Shown here: in pieces, positions 36,181 through 45,722 of the stretch
Layout: each line of letters begins with the position of its first letter
How positions within the stretch are numbered: position 1 is the first letter of the stretch
Assembly (NCBI RefSeq): GCF_002914525.1
Contig: NZ_LODW01000052.1
Coordinates: forward strand, 55,156 to 119,155
Reading direction: 5' to 3'
Source: Rhizobium hidalgonense
GTDB taxonomy: Bacteria > Pseudomonadota > Alphaproteobacteria > Rhizobiales > Rhizobiaceae
DNA length: 64,000 bases
Notes under the pieces: model-generated
Seen by the model: only the letters and a program-made list of their open reading frames with translations
Database searches by the model: none
Told to the model about the DNA's origin: nothing
Translations under genes and position numbers: made by a program

Positions 36181-37095
36181 TCACGGCAGCTGAGCACCGC
36201 TGACTGCGAGATAGACCGAATAAAGCGACCGCGTCGCCGCGATAAACAGCCGGTTGCGCTTAGGCCCACCGAAGGTGAGGTTGGCGACGGTTTGCGGCAC
36301 GCGGATCTTGCCGATCAGCTTGCCTGTCGGGTCGAAGCAATGCACGCCATCGGCAGCACTCGACCAGAGGTTTCCGTTGACGTCGGTGCGGATGCCGTCC
36401 GGAATGCCATTGTCGATCAGGCAGAAGACCCGGCCGTTTGTGAGCCTGCTGCCATCGATCACGTCGAAGGCGCGGATGTGGCGCGGCAGGCTTTCATCAT
36501 GGCTTGCCGCCGAATCCGCTACGTAAAGAATTGTCTCGTCGGGCGAGAAGGCAAGCCCGTTCGGCTGGATGAAATCCGTGACGACAGCCGCAAGCGCCCC
36601 GGTCGCCGGGTCGAGCCGGTAGACATTGCGGGCCGGCTGCTCCGGCACGGCGCGATAGCCTTCATAGTCCGACATGATGCCGTAGGTGGGATCGGTGAAC
36701 CAGATCGCGCCGTCCGATTTCACCACCACGTCGTTCGGCGAATTGAGCCTGACGCCCTCGAAACGGTCGGCGAGCACGGTGATCGAGCCATCGACCTCGG
36801 TGCGGGTGACGCGGCGCCCGCCATGTTCGCAGGAGATCAGCCGTCCCTGCCGGTCGCGCGTATGGCCGTTGGCGAAATTGGAGGGTTGCCGGTAGACGGA
36901 GACGCCGCTCTCCGGTGTCCATCGCAGCATGCGCTGGTTGGGAATATCGCTCCAAAGCAGCTGGTTGGCATCGTTGAACCAGACCGGACCTTCGGCCCAG
37001 CGGCAGCCGGAATAAAGCTCGTCGAGACCGGCGCTCGCCACGATCATCTGCCGGAAACGCGGGTCATGGATTTCGTAGATACTGGCCTCGGCCAT
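36181..37095 (-). CDS. SMP-30/gluconolactonase family protein
   Basis: 304 residues, six-bladed beta-propeller of the SMP-30/regucalcin type: YSGCRWAEGPVWFNDANQLLWSDIPNQRMLRW, the metal-site pattern LNSPNDVVVKSDGAIWFTDP and IQPNGLAFSPDETILYVADS. It hydrolyses sugar lactones such as gluconolactone. GGAAG precedes the start. It is the last gene of a minus-strand operon with an Rbs-type sugar importer, so it probably acts on the oxidised form of the imported sugar. Confidence 0.88.
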   Translation of the reverse strand: MAEASIYEIHDPRFRQMIVASAGLDELYSGCRWAEGPVWFNDANQLLWSDIPNQRMLRWTPESGVSVYRQPSNFANGHTRDRQGRLISCEHGGRRVTRTEVDGSITVLADRFEGVRLNSPNDVVVKSDGAIWFTDPTYGIMSDYEGYRAVPEQPARNVYRLDPATGALAAVVTDFIQPNGLAFSPDETILYVADSAASHDESLPRHIRAFDVIDGSRLTNGRVFCLIDNGIPDGIRTDVNGNLWSSAADGVHCFDPTGKLIGKIRVPQTVANLTFGGPKRNRLFIAATRSLYSVYLAVSGAQLP

Positions 37096-37109
37096 AGCGG
37101 TCTTCCCGT

Positions 37110-38060
37110 TTATCGCATACCGGCCCGGCGGCCGCCGGCAAGCATGATGACACTGATGATGATGAGGCCGGTCATGATCAGGCGGATGCCCGCGCCGACC
37201 CCGTAGGTGTTGAGCATGGAGACGACCAAAAACATAAAGAGCGAGGCGCCCCAGATGCCCGGCACGTTGGAATCACCGCCGGCGACCGCCGTGCCGCCGA
37301 TCACCACGACGGCGATCGACATCAGGAGATATTCCGAACCCATGTTGAGCGCCGCGCCGCCGGAGAAACAGGCGAGCAGATAGCCTGCGACCGACGCGAG
37401 CACGGCGCAAAACAGGTAGGTGACGAAGCGCGTGCCGTCGACCGGTATGCCGGCCATGCGCGCGGCCGGCATGCTCTGACCGATCGCCGAGATCCAGCGC
37501 CCGTAGATCGTCTTCTCCAGCAGGAACCAGGCGAGCAGCGAGATGAGCAGTGCGGCGATCGCCACATTCGGCACGCCGAGCGTGTTCGACGTGGTGAACT
37601 CCGCAAGCATGCTCGGGGGCTTGATGCGCAAGCCCCGGTTCGTCCAGATCGCGGCGGACTGGACGATGAAACTCATGGAAAGCGTGGCGATGATCGGCGG
37701 AATGCGCAGCACCTTGATCAGCGCATAATTGCCGAGCCCGACGGCAAGGCCGATGACGAGGGCGACGAGAAGGCCGGGCAGGATCAGGCCGTTCTCGACA
37801 TTCATCAGCTTCAGCGCCACCGTGCCGGAAAGCGTCATGGTGGCGGGGACCGAGAGGTCGATATTGCCGGGACCGAGCGTGATGACGAACATCTGGCCGA
37901 TGCCGACGATGACCGAGAAGGCGGCGAATGTGAGGGCTGCCTGCGACAGGCCGAGCGCGCTCGCCCCGAGCGTCACCATGATCGTCAGGAACCAGACCAC
38001 GAAGGCGGCGAGCCACGACCAGATCCAGGGTCTCCCGAAAAGGCGAAACAGCGCGCTCAT
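37110..38060 (-). CDS. sugar ABC transporter permease, RbsC type (2)
   Basis: 316 residues starting MSALFRLFGRPWIW. Eight to ten hydrophobic helices and the GxxxGxxNGxxxxxxxIPPFIxTL-like block (ALIKVLRIPPIIATLSMSFI) characteristic of branched permeases for simple sugars. It overlaps the upstream permease by ATGA. Forms the membrane channel with it. A longer frame into the upstream gene is not real. Confidence 0.9.
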   Translation of the reverse strand: MSALFRLFGRPWIWSWLAAFVVWFLTIMVTLGASALGLSQAALTFAAFSVIVGIGQMFVITLGPGNIDLSVPATMTLSGTVALKLMNVENGLILPGLLVALVIGLAVGLGNYALIKVLRIPPIIATLSMSFIVQSAAIWTNRGLRIKPPSMLAEFTTSNTLGVPNVAIAALLISLLAWFLLEKTIYGRWISAIGQSMPAARMAGIPVDGTRFVTYLFCAVLASVAGYLLACFSGGAALNMGSEYLLMSIAVVVIGGTAVAGGDSNVPGIWGASLFMFLVVSMLNTYGVGAGIRLIMTGLIIISVIMLAGGRRAGMR

Positions 38061-39004
38061 CGGCGTTTCTCCCGCTTCTCCAGGCGGTTCAGCATCAGGC
38101 GAAGCGCCAGCACGATGATGAGGATCGCCCCCTGGGCGCCGATCTGCCAGTCGGGCGAGATTCGCAGGAAGGACAGAAACGAGCCGGCGAGCGTCAGCGT
38201 CAGCGCGCCGATGACGGCCCCGACAGGGGAGACGCGGCCGCCGATGAACTCGCCGCCGCCGAGGATCACGCCGGCGATCGACAGCAGGGTGTAGCGCAGC
38301 GCGATATTGGCATCGGCCGAGGTGGTCAGGCCGACGAGGGCGATGCCGGCAAGCACGGCGAAGAAGCCGGCAAGCCCATAAGCGATGGCCCGCGCTCCGA
38401 CAATCGACCAGCCGGCGCGCTCGACCGAGCGCTGGTTGCCGCCAATGCCGCGGATCAGCACGCCGAGCGAGGAGCGCATGACGAGGATATGGGCGACGAC
38501 GGCGATGGCAACGCTGGCGACGATCGCCATCGGCGCCAGCGGCGGCTTGACGGTCATCAGAGAACGCACCCAATCCGGCGCCTGGCCGCCGGGTGCCGGT
38601 AGCAGCAGCACGGCAAGGCCGCCCCAGACGAAGCTCATGCCGAGGGTGACGACGATGGACGGCAGGTTGCGCAGATGGATGACGACGCCGAGGCCCGCAT
38701 AGATCGCGATCGCACCGGCAAGGATCAGCACGCCAATCGCGGGGGCATCCCGCAGAAAGGTCGCAGTGACGCAGGCGACGAAGCTGACGAAGGTGCCCAT
38801 CGACAGATCGAGATCGTTGACCGCCATGACAAGCATTTGGGCGATCGTCGCAAGCGCGATCGGCACTGCCAGATTGAACAGCAGATTGAGCCCGACATAG
38901 CTCATGGCGCGTGGCTGCAGCCAGAAGACGGCGGCGAGCAGCAGGGTCAGCGACAAAGCGGGAATAGCAAGACGCAAGGCGTCGGACGAAGGCCGGAACG
39001 TCAT
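38057..39004 (-). CDS. sugar ABC transporter permease, RbsC type (1)
   Basis: 315 residues starting MTFRPSSDALRLAIPAL. Multiple helices and the ALTLAGSFLSFLRISPDWQI region typical of RbsC-type proteins. It overlaps the ATPase gene by four bases (stop/start) and the second permease by four bases, so three cistrons are translationally coupled. Confidence 0.9.
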   Translation of the reverse strand: MTFRPSSDALRLAIPALSLTLLLAAVFWLQPRAMSYVGLNLLFNLAVPIALATIAQMLVMAVNDLDLSMGTFVSFVACVTATFLRDAPAIGVLILAGAIAIYAGLGVVIHLRNLPSIVVTLGMSFVWGGLAVLLLPAPGGQAPDWVRSLMTVKPPLAPMAIVASVAIAVVAHILVMRSSLGVLIRGIGGNQRSVERAGWSIVGARAIAYGLAGFFAVLAGIALVGLTTSADANIALRYTLLSIAGVILGGGEFIGGRVSPVGAVIGALTLTLAGSFLSFLRISPDWQIGAQGAILIIVLALRLMLNRLEKREKRR

Positions 39005-40452
39005 GCGGCGACCCCTTCGAAGGAAGCGGCGATGATACTTGTCTCGTTGACGGCATCACCGGCGAGTTCGGCGGTGATGCGGCCTTCGCGGAAGACGTAG
39101 ACGCGGTCGCAGAGGCGGACCTCGTCCATCTCCGTCGAGTACCAGATGAAGGTGCGGCCGCGCGCCGCTTCCTCGCGGATGATGGCATAGACCTCCTGCT
39201 TGGTGCCGACATCGACGCCGCGCATCGGATCGTCCATCAGCACGACAGGCGCGCGCGTCGCAAGGGCGCGGGCGAACAGCACCTTCTGCTGGTTGCCGCC
39301 GGAAAGCGACAGGATGCGGTTTGCCATATCGGGCGTGCGGATTTCGATCCGCCGCCGCCAGTCGGCGCCTTTTGTCACCTCTTCGCCTGCAAGGATGAGG
39401 CCTCGGCGCGTGAGATCACCGAGCGAGGCGATGGAGAAGTTGCGCAGGATACTCCACAGTTCGAAGACGCCGTTGAGGCGGCGGTCGCCGGCGACAAAGG
39501 TGACGAGCGGATCGCGCTCCGGCAGCCAGTTGCCGGACTGGGCGGCGTGCAAAGCGAGCAGCAGTTCGGTCTGCCCGTGGCCGGCCAGCCCCGCCAGCGC
39601 GATGATCTCGCCCTTGCGCGCCGTGAAAGGAAGACCTTTCGTCGGATGCGACAGAGTGAGCGGGGCGGTGGATCGTTCGCGCGCCGAGCGTGGCCGACTC
39701 TCCTCCTTCGCAACGGTGCCCATCGCTTCGACGAGGCCGTGATGGTCAAATCGGTCAGCCGGACGTTCGGCGACGACGCGGCCGTCCTTCATGACGACGA
39801 TGCGGTCGGAGGTTTCGAGGATCTCGTGCAGGATATGCGAGATGAAGATCACCGCCCCGCCGGCGGCGATGAAGCGGCGGACATGGTCGAGCATCTGCCG
39901 GGCAAGGCTCGCATCGAGTGACGAGGTCGGTTCGTCGAGGATCACCAGCCGCGGCGGCGTGCCGGCGTTGGAAAAGGCCATTGATATCTCGACCATCTGC
40001 CGCTCGGCGATCGAGAGATCGCCCACGGCTCGGCCACTGTCGATGCCATGGCCGGGGAAGACGGTGTCGAGGCTCTTCTCGATGATATTGGCGGCGCGCC
40101 TGCGCCAGCCGAAGCCACCGAGATGGCGATGCATGACGCGTGTGTTCTCGACGATGGAAAGGTTGGGACAGAGCGAAAGCTCCTGGAAGACGCAGCGCAC
40201 GCCGCGGGCGCGCGCCGCGTTGATACCATAGCGCTCCAGCCGTTGGCCGTCGCTCGCGACACTTCCTTCATGTGGTGTGAGGCCGCCGTTGATGACGCTG
40301 ACGATCGTTGATTTGCCGGCGCCATTGTGGCCGACGAGCCCGACGCATTCGCCCGGCATGACACTAAGCGTGACGCCGTCGAGCGCCCTGACCGCGCCGA
40401 AGCTCACCCTGGCGCCATCGACGGCAATCACCGCCTTCAAAACCTCATTCAT
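39001..40452 (-). CDS. sugar ABC transporter ATP-binding protein, RbsA type
   Basis: 483 residues with two nucleotide-binding domains. Domain 1: Walker A GHNGAGKST, signature LSIAERQMVEIS, Walker B LVILDEPTSSLD. Domain 2: degenerate Walker A GLAGHGQTE, signature LSGGNQQKVLFARA, Walker B VVLMDDPMRGVD, as in RbsA/XylG proteins where the second site is not fully canonical. Start ATG 40452 gives MNEVLKAVIAV. It energises the two RbsC-type permeases. Confidence 0.93.
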   Translation of the reverse strand: MNEVLKAVIAVDGARVSFGAVRALDGVTLSVMPGECVGLVGHNGAGKSTIVSVINGGLTPHEGSVASDGQRLERYGINAARARGVRCVFQELSLCPNLSIVENTRVMHRHLGGFGWRRRAANIIEKSLDTVFPGHGIDSGRAVGDLSIAERQMVEISMAFSNAGTPPRLVILDEPTSSLDASLARQMLDHVRRFIAAGGAVIFISHILHEILETSDRIVVMKDGRVVAERPADRFDHHGLVEAMGTVAKEESRPRSARERSTAPLTLSHPTKGLPFTARKGEIIALAGLAGHGQTELLLALHAAQSGNWLPERDPLVTFVAGDRRLNGVFELWSILRNFSIASLGDLTRRGLILAGEEVTKGADWRRRIEIRTPDMANRILSLSGGNQQKVLFARALATRAPVVLMDDPMRGVDVGTKQEVYAIIREEAARGRTFIWYSTEMDEVRLCDRVYVFREGRITAELAGDAVNETSIIAASFEGVAA

Positions 40453-40483
40453 GCTGCCCGCCACATCTGCTCGGAAGGACTGC

Positions 40484-40508
40484 CGCGCGGCCATTTTTGG
40501 CCCGCGCG
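40484..40508 (-). terminator. hairpin between sugar-binding protein and ATPase genes
   Basis: CGCGCGGCCA and TGGCCCGCGCG pair around TTTT with one bulge. It lies 16 bp after the binding-protein stop and before the ATPase start, where a stem that limits read-through or protects the binding-protein mRNA is often found. Confidence 0.5.
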
Positions 40509-40524
40509 ACAGTCGCCGGGAGAG

Positions 40525-41541
40525 TTATTTTGCCGACTCGATGACCTTGATCGCGTCTGCCTGCGTGTATTCCACATTGGCGACGCCGCCGGCCTGAGTA
40601 TTGGCGAGGTTCGTTTCAAGATTGTCCTGGTCGATGCGCAGGAAAGGCACGACGAGATCCTTCTTCACCTCTTTGCCGTCGAGGATCTGCTGGGCGACCC
40701 AGAAGGCAAGAGTCGAGACGCCCGGTGCGATCGACACGGACATGGTCTCGTAACCCTTGCCGTCCTTCTGCTCCTTCCACCACTTCAACTCGTCTTCGCG
40801 GTTGCCCATGATGATGGTCGGCATCTTCCGGTCGGTCGCGGCGATCGCCTGTGCGGCGCCATAACCGTCACCGCCCTGCGTCACCACGCCGACGATGTCG
40901 GGCAGGCTGGGCAGGATGCCGGCAACGGCCTTCTGCGCCACGTCCTGCGCCCAGTCACCGTGAACCGAGCCGACAATCTTGAACTGCGGGAACTGCTTGA
41001 CGCCGTCATGGATGCCGGCCGAGATCTCGTCATCGACGAAGACACCGGCAAGGCCGCGGATCTCGAGCAGGTTGCCGCCTTCCGGAAGTTTCTTCGACAG
41101 GTACTCGACCTCGCTGCGGCCCATTTCCTTGAAGTTGACGGCAATGCGCCAGGCGCAGGGTTCGGTCACGATGCCGTCGAATGAGACGACGGTGATGCCG
41201 GCGTCGCAGGCTTCCTTGACCGCGCCGTTCAGCGCCGTCGGCGAGGCGGCGTTCAGCACGATGGCGTCATAGCCCTGCAGGATCATGTTCTGGATCTGCG
41301 CCGCCTGTTCCGTCGCCTGGTTCTCGGCGGTGGTGAAAGGATCGGCGGCGGCAACGGTGCCGGCCTTCACGGCTTCGCCGGTCACCTTGCCCCAGCTCGT
41401 CAGCATGGCCTGGCGCCAGGAGTTTCCGGCATAGTTGTTGGAAAGGGCGATCTTCTTAGCCGAAGTGTCGGCAAAGGCAGAAACGGGCATGGCGGCGCAA
41501 GCAATAGCGGCCGATGCCAGAAGCATCTTACGGATTGTCAT
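40525..41541 (-). CDS. sugar ABC transporter substrate-binding protein, Rbs type
   Basis: 338 residues, periplasmic binding protein of the RbsB/Peripla_BP_4 class. Signal peptide MTIRKMLLASAAIACAAM, then cleavage near AFA-DTSAKK (about residue 25). Family blocks: QNMILQGYDAIVLNAASPTAL and VVTQGGDGYGAAQAIAA. First gene of the operon with RbsA, two RbsC and the lactonase; it is divergent from a two-component system, which may control it. Confidence 0.92.
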   Translation of the reverse strand: MTIRKMLLASAAIACAAMPVSAFADTSAKKIALSNNYAGNSWRQAMLTSWGKVTGEAVKAGTVAAADPFTTAENQATEQAAQIQNMILQGYDAIVLNAASPTALNGAVKEACDAGITVVSFDGIVTEPCAWRIAVNFKEMGRSEVEYLSKKLPEGGNLLEIRGLAGVFVDDEISAGIHDGVKQFPQFKIVGSVHGDWAQDVAQKAVAGILPSLPDIVGVVTQGGDGYGAAQAIAATDRKMPTIIMGNREDELKWWKEQKDGKGYETMSVSIAPGVSTLAFWVAQQILDGKEVKKDLVVPFLRIDQDNLETNLANTQAGGVANVEYTQADAIKVIESAK

Positions 41542-41700
41542 GTCTTCCTCCCTGATGATCGCGCCGGTCGGCGGATCGCTTCACTCTGCCGCCTCAAACG
41601 GCCTCGAATGAAAATTGTTCTTGCACTGAGCTTCCTCCTCTCAGTAAGGGCAGGATGCGGGAGATCGGCCGACCTGTACAGGGGCAAGGCGGCAAGTCGT

Positions 41701-41737
41701 TTGCGGGTTTTGCGCAACAAGCTGCGGGTTTACGCAA
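41701..41737. promoter_or_regulatory. tandem GCGGGTTT...CGCAA repeats before the kinase gene
   Basis: GCGGGTTTTGCGCAA (41703-41717) and GCGGGTTTACGCAA (41724-41737) are direct repeats 21 bp apart, start to start, and a partial third (GCGGGCGC) begins at 41753. They lie in the divergent promoter region between the binding-protein and histidine-kinase genes, so they are candidate sites for the response regulator. Confidence 0.45.
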
Positions 41738-41819
41738 GACGGCGACCCATTTGCGGGCGCTTACTGGGGAAACGATCACGGCGGGTTGAGGAGCCTGCCG
41801 TGACGGGGAGGAACTGACA

Positions 41820-43058
41820 ATGCTGCATCGTGCACCGGCAGCCCTGTTCGACCATTATCTCGGCATTTCCCGGCTGCTCGCGGGTCAGCTCGACTTCCGC
41901 TCGGCCATCCGCTCCGTCGCGGCCGAGGTCGCTCACATCATCCCGCACGACCATCTCGATGTCTGCGTGCTGCTCGAAGGCGGCAGCTATCACACGGCTT
42001 ATGAGACCGGCATCGAGACCGCTTGGGGCGAGATTGCCGGCGCGCCTGTCGTCAACAGCCCGATCCGCTCGCTGCTGCGGGGCGAGGTGGACTTTCTGCT
42101 GACGGACGATGCCATGACCGATCCGCGTTTCCACTTCGAGGGCGCATTCAAGCGGCCGATCGTCGAACAGTCACTGAGAAGCCGCCTGCATGTGCCGATG
42201 AAGGTGCAGGGCACGATCATCGCCGCACTTTCCTGTTCGTCGCAGACGGCTGGCGTCTATACAATGGAAGATATCGAACGCGCCCGCATCATCGCCGACC
42301 TGCTGACACCCTATTTCTTCGCGCTGCAGGCGGCCGAGCAGGCGCAACGCTCGGCCATCGTCGAGGCGGAGGCCCGCGCCCGCGAGGAGGGACTGCGGCA
42401 AGGCGCGCTGAAGCTGACCGAAGCGCTGGAGCAGGAACGCCAACGCATCGGCATGGACCTGCACGACCAGACGCTCGCCGATCTGACGCGGCTCGCCCGC
42501 CGGATCGATCGGCTGTCGCGCAACGGCGAGGTGGCGCCCGAGGCGCTGGAGCCGGTCTCGCGTTCGCTGCAGCATTGCATGCAGGATCTGCGGCAGATCA
42601 TCGAACAGGCAAAACCCTCCGTGCTGCAGCTCTTCGGGCTTTCCCAGGCGATCGAGCATCATCTCGACCGATCGACCCGCGATAGCGGGTCGGCCATCGA
42701 ATGGGGCCTCGTCGACGAGACGCACGGCGCGCTGGAGCGGCTGGAACCGACCGTCAGCGTCGCGCTGTTCCGGATTGCCCAGGAGGCCATCAACAATGCG
42801 GTGCGCCATGCCGCGCCGCTCACCGTGACGGTACGGCTCGAGGCCGACGACGAGCGGCTGTCGATCGAAATTTCCGACGATGGCAGCGGCCTCGCCAAGG
42901 CGCGGGGCCGGATCGGCGGCGGCATCGACAATATGAAGACCCGGGCGCGGCTGATCTCGGCGCGCTTTGCGACCGGGCCAGGCCACAACAATCGCGGAAC
43001 CGTGGTGCGGGTCGTGCTGCCGCTTCACCCGCACGACCCGGCGAACGAGCCGAACTGA
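41820..43058 (+). CDS. GAF-domain sensor histidine kinase, NarL/LiaS-like type
   Basis: 412 residues, no transmembrane segment, so probably cytosolic. The GAF-like sensor covers about 15-170. The HisKA_3-type motif ERQRIGMDLHDQ puts the phosphoacceptor at His215; the ATPase domain carries the N-box EAINNAVRHA near residue 320 and the G-box DDGSGLAKARGRIGGGIDNM. Coupled within 13 bp to a LuxR-type response regulator. Divergent from the Rbs-type operon, which it may regulate by sensing an intracellular signal. Confidence 0.9.
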   Translation: MLHRAPAALFDHYLGISRLLAGQLDFRSAIRSVAAEVAHIIPHDHLDVCVLLEGGSYHTAYETGIETAWGEIAGAPVVNSPIRSLLRGEVDFLLTDDAMTDPRFHFEGAFKRPIVEQSLRSRLHVPMKVQGTIIAALSCSSQTAGVYTMEDIERARIIADLLTPYFFALQAAEQAQRSAIVEAEARAREEGLRQGALKLTEALEQERQRIGMDLHDQTLADLTRLARRIDRLSRNGEVAPEALEPVSRSLQHCMQDLRQIIEQAKPSVLQLFGLSQAIEHHLDRSTRDSGSAIEWGLVDETHGALERLEPTVSVALFRIAQEAINNAVRHAAPLTVTVRLEADDERLSIEISDDGSGLAKARGRIGGGIDNMKTRARLISARFATGPGHNNRGTVVRVVLPLHPHDPANEPN

Positions 43059-43071
43059 GGAGAAGGGCGCA

Positions 43072-43794
43072 ATGAAGGTTCTGATCGTCGAGGACGACCC
43101 TCTGCACCGCTCCTACCTGCACGAGGCGGTCAACGCGGCCCTGCCGGAATGCGACACGGTGATCGAGGCCGAGAACGGAACAGTCGGCGAGAAGCTCGCC
43201 CGCGACCACAAATCGGCGCATATCGTCATGGACCTGCAGATGGCGAACCGCAACGGCATCGAGGCGGCGCGCACCATCTGGAAGGAGCGGCCGGAGACCC
43301 GCATCCTGTTCTGGTCGAATTATTCTGACGAGGCCTATGTGCGCGGCGTCTCGCGCATCGTGCCGGATGGCGCAGCCTACGGCTACGTGCTGAAATCCGC
43401 TTCCGACGAGCGGCTGAAGCTTGCGCTGCGCTCGATCTTCATCGAGAGCCAGTGCGTCATCGACCGCGAGGTGCGCGGCCTGCAGCAGAAGAGCCTTGGC
43501 CAGACGAACGGCTTTACCGATTCCGAATACGAGATTCTCGTCGATATCGCGCTCGGCCTCACCGACCGGGCGATCGCCAAACGCCGGGGCCTGTCGCTGC
43601 GCAGCGTGCAGAACCGCCTGCAGCAGCTCTACGACAAGCTCGACGTCTACCAGAGCGCCGGCGACGACCACGAAGACGGTCGTTTCAATCTCCGCGCCCG
43701 CGCCATCACGGTCGCTTTCCTGCGCAAGCTGCTGAACTATAGCGCCCTGGAGCGGGCCGAGGCGGAGCTGCAGGAATGGCTTGACGGAAAGTAG
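43072..43794 (+). CDS. LuxR-type response regulator
   Basis: 240 residues. Receiver domain with Asp8, Asp9, phospho-acceptor Asp54 (IVMDLQM) and Lys in YVLKSAS. The C-terminal HTH (about 150-215: FTDSEYEILVDIALGLTDRAIAKRR, SLRSVQNRLQQLYDKL) is of the LuxR kind, although an extended tail follows. Partner of the kinase immediately upstream; expected to bind the repeats at 41701-41737 or the Rbs-type promoter. Confidence 0.92.
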   Translation: MKVLIVEDDPLHRSYLHEAVNAALPECDTVIEAENGTVGEKLARDHKSAHIVMDLQMANRNGIEAARTIWKERPETRILFWSNYSDEAYVRGVSRIVPDGAAYGYVLKSASDERLKLALRSIFIESQCVIDREVRGLQQKSLGQTNGFTDSEYEILVDIALGLTDRAIAKRRGLSLRSVQNRLQQLYDKLDVYQSAGDDHEDGRFNLRARAITVAFLRKLLNYSALERAEAELQEWLDGK

Positions 43795-43916
43795 ATCCGC
43801 GGCTCCACGCGGATCATGCGATGGCTTTCAAGGGAGCCAGGCTGCATAGAAATAATCAGCAATTCAAACCGTTACAGCGTCGTTCTCACGTTCGAGTCAA
43901 CCTCCGAAACGCGGCA

Positions 43917-44738
43917 TCATGAGCCAGGCAGCGGAATTGAACGCTTGGCCTCTGCCAAGGATGGGCCCGAAATGACGCGGTATCGTGCCTCGACAAGATT
44001 GTATAGTCCGAAGGCTGCCAATCCAGCGGCAACGGCGATGTAGAGGAAGGCTCCAAACGGAAGCTGGCGGACCCATTCCAAGGCGTCGCCCATGCTGCCG
44101 GCCTGTTGCGGATCCACCCGGAAGCCTGCATAGGCAAAAAGCACGCCGGTGATGGCGAACACCATGCCGCGGGCGACGAGACCGTAAACGCATATCCATG
44201 TCACGATACCCTTGCTGTCCGGTATCTTGACGTAGCGCTCAAACTTCCGGCTGATGCCCTTTGCGACAGTCACGATGCCGCCGATGACAAAACCGGCGCC
44301 AACGGCGATCGCAAGGTAGGACCCGAACGGCTGCGACATGATCCATCCCGCAAAACCCTTCTCGCCGGAACCTTCGCTGCCTCCGCCGAAGAACAGGGCA
44401 CGACCCAGTGCATATCCGGCAAGCCCGAGATAGGTGATGGCGCTGCCAAGGAGTGCTGCCCGGATCACCAATGCCTTTGCGTCTTTCCCGTGGCCATCGC
44501 TATCTGCCAGGGACTGGGCCAGCCTCCAGGCGACAAAGCCGAGAAGTCCGAGACCAATGATTCCGACCCAGACACGACCGAACGGCTGCGCAAGCAGCGT
44601 CGAGAGCGCCGATTTCGTTTCGGGCCGGCCGCCAGCGACGCCGGAGAAGAGCGCCAGCCCCGCTATCAGGAGAAATACGACACCGCGCGCGGTGTAACCG
44701 CCTTTGGCGAGCAGATCAAATCGAAGGCCTTTAGTCAT
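43917..44738 (-). CDS. DUF1206 membrane protein
   Basis: 273 residues from ATG 44738 (AGGAA at a six-base spacing). Three repeated pairs of helices, each starting with a YxARGxVF-like block: GGYTARGVVFLLIAG, TYLGLAGYALGRALFF and VYGLVARGMVFAITG. This tripartite organisation is that of DUF1206. Function unknown; many homologues look stress-linked. It is monocistronic. Confidence 0.85.
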   Translation of the reverse strand: MTKGLRFDLLAKGGYTARGVVFLLIAGLALFSGVAGGRPETKSALSTLLAQPFGRVWVGIIGLGLLGFVAWRLAQSLADSDGHGKDAKALVIRAALLGSAITYLGLAGYALGRALFFGGGSEGSGEKGFAGWIMSQPFGSYLAIAVGAGFVIGGIVTVAKGISRKFERYVKIPDSKGIVTWICVYGLVARGMVFAITGVLFAYAGFRVDPQQAGSMGDALEWVRQLPFGAFLYIAVAAGLAAFGLYNLVEARYRVISGPSLAEAKRSIPLPGS

Positions 44739-45004
44739 CAGCATTTCCTATCCGTCGCCGGTGCGCGAGATTAACGCGCCAGCCTTCCGAAAGTTTGCTG
44801 GGTGGATCTTCCTTTGTTGACCGGGCAACGCGATGGCTCACCGTCACGAACGGCATAAGTTCCATAAGATAGATTACGCCACTTTGCAATTTAAAGTTGA
44901 ATTAACCTTCTTCCAGAAATTGTACCTCCCGCACTTAAGAGGGGGTATTGCAGATGGCGTTGATCGCAGTGGCGGGCGGCATGCGCGCACCAGTCCGTTG
45001 TTTC

Positions 45005-45412
45005 TTATCGCACCTCAAACTCGGGATCTGGCGGAACCTGCATGGCGAGGGCGAGATGATTTGTCTGCGCGGCAAGACCGATGATCGTCAGGAGTTCGCC
45101 GTGTTGGGCATCGCTCATCCCTCGCACACGGGCGGCGGCGGTGTGAGATTGAACACAGTACTGGCAAGCATTGGCCGTTGACACTGCAATGTAGATCATC
45201 TCGCGCGTCAACGGATCGATCGTGCCCTCGACCATCATGACCGATTTGAGCGTTTCCCATACCCGCTTGAGATTTGCCGGATCGTTTGCAAGAGCGCGCC
45301 AGAAATTGTTGATGAAAGCGGTCTTGCGTGTCGCCCTGATGTCATCGAACACCGCTTGCACGGCTGGAATGGCTGCGGCCTGTTGATCCGACAGAAGTTT
45401 GACTGTTGCCAT
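45005..45412 (-). CDS. AhpD-like / carboxymuconolactone decarboxylase family protein
   Basis: 135 residues. The redox motif CQYCVQSH (Cys83, Cys86, His90) is the AhpD core, in an all-helical domain. AAAGGA precedes ATG 45412. Probably an alkylhydroperoxidase-type reductase. The AT-rich region 44739-45004 and the gap before the divergent TauD gene hold no other gene. Confidence 0.85.
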   Translation of the reverse strand: MATVKLLSDQQAAAIPAVQAVFDDIRATRKTAFINNFWRALANDPANLKRVWETLKSVMMVEGTIDPLTREMIYIAVSTANACQYCVQSHTAAARVRGMSDAQHGELLTIIGLAAQTNHLALAMQVPPDPEFEVR

Positions 45413-45722
45413 CGATTTTTCCTTTCCGGTGTGCCGATGCACCATGATCTTTTCTTCGCCGCGGTGAAATTGCCCGGCGATCAGACACTGCCGGCGGAAG
45501 ATACGAAGAAACGACAATGGCCACCAACCTTCCCCGTCCCGCGAGGAAATCGAAGGCTGGTGTTTCAGGAAAACAGTCAAAATTAGAAATATTGTCTACT
45601 GATTTTATAGATTATACGGTTTCATAGCCCCGTCGATTTCAGCGATGAGGCTTAAACGCCCGGGAAATGCTTCTTCGGGCGCAAATGACCTGCCGACTTC
45701 TTTACATCAACAGGAGATTTCC
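45413..45722. other. divergent intergenic region with AT-rich core
   Basis: The stretch 45580-45625 is markedly AT-rich (TCTACTGATTTTATAG then ATTATACGG), a likely promoter for the TauD-family gene or its divergent neighbour. No gene was seen here. Confidence 0.35.

Noticed and set aside
36076..37206. 376-codon plus-strand frame over the lactonase gene
   Set aside because: The lactonase on minus has full propeller motifs; the plus frame is a shadow with Arg/Asp/Gly-rich low-complexity translation.
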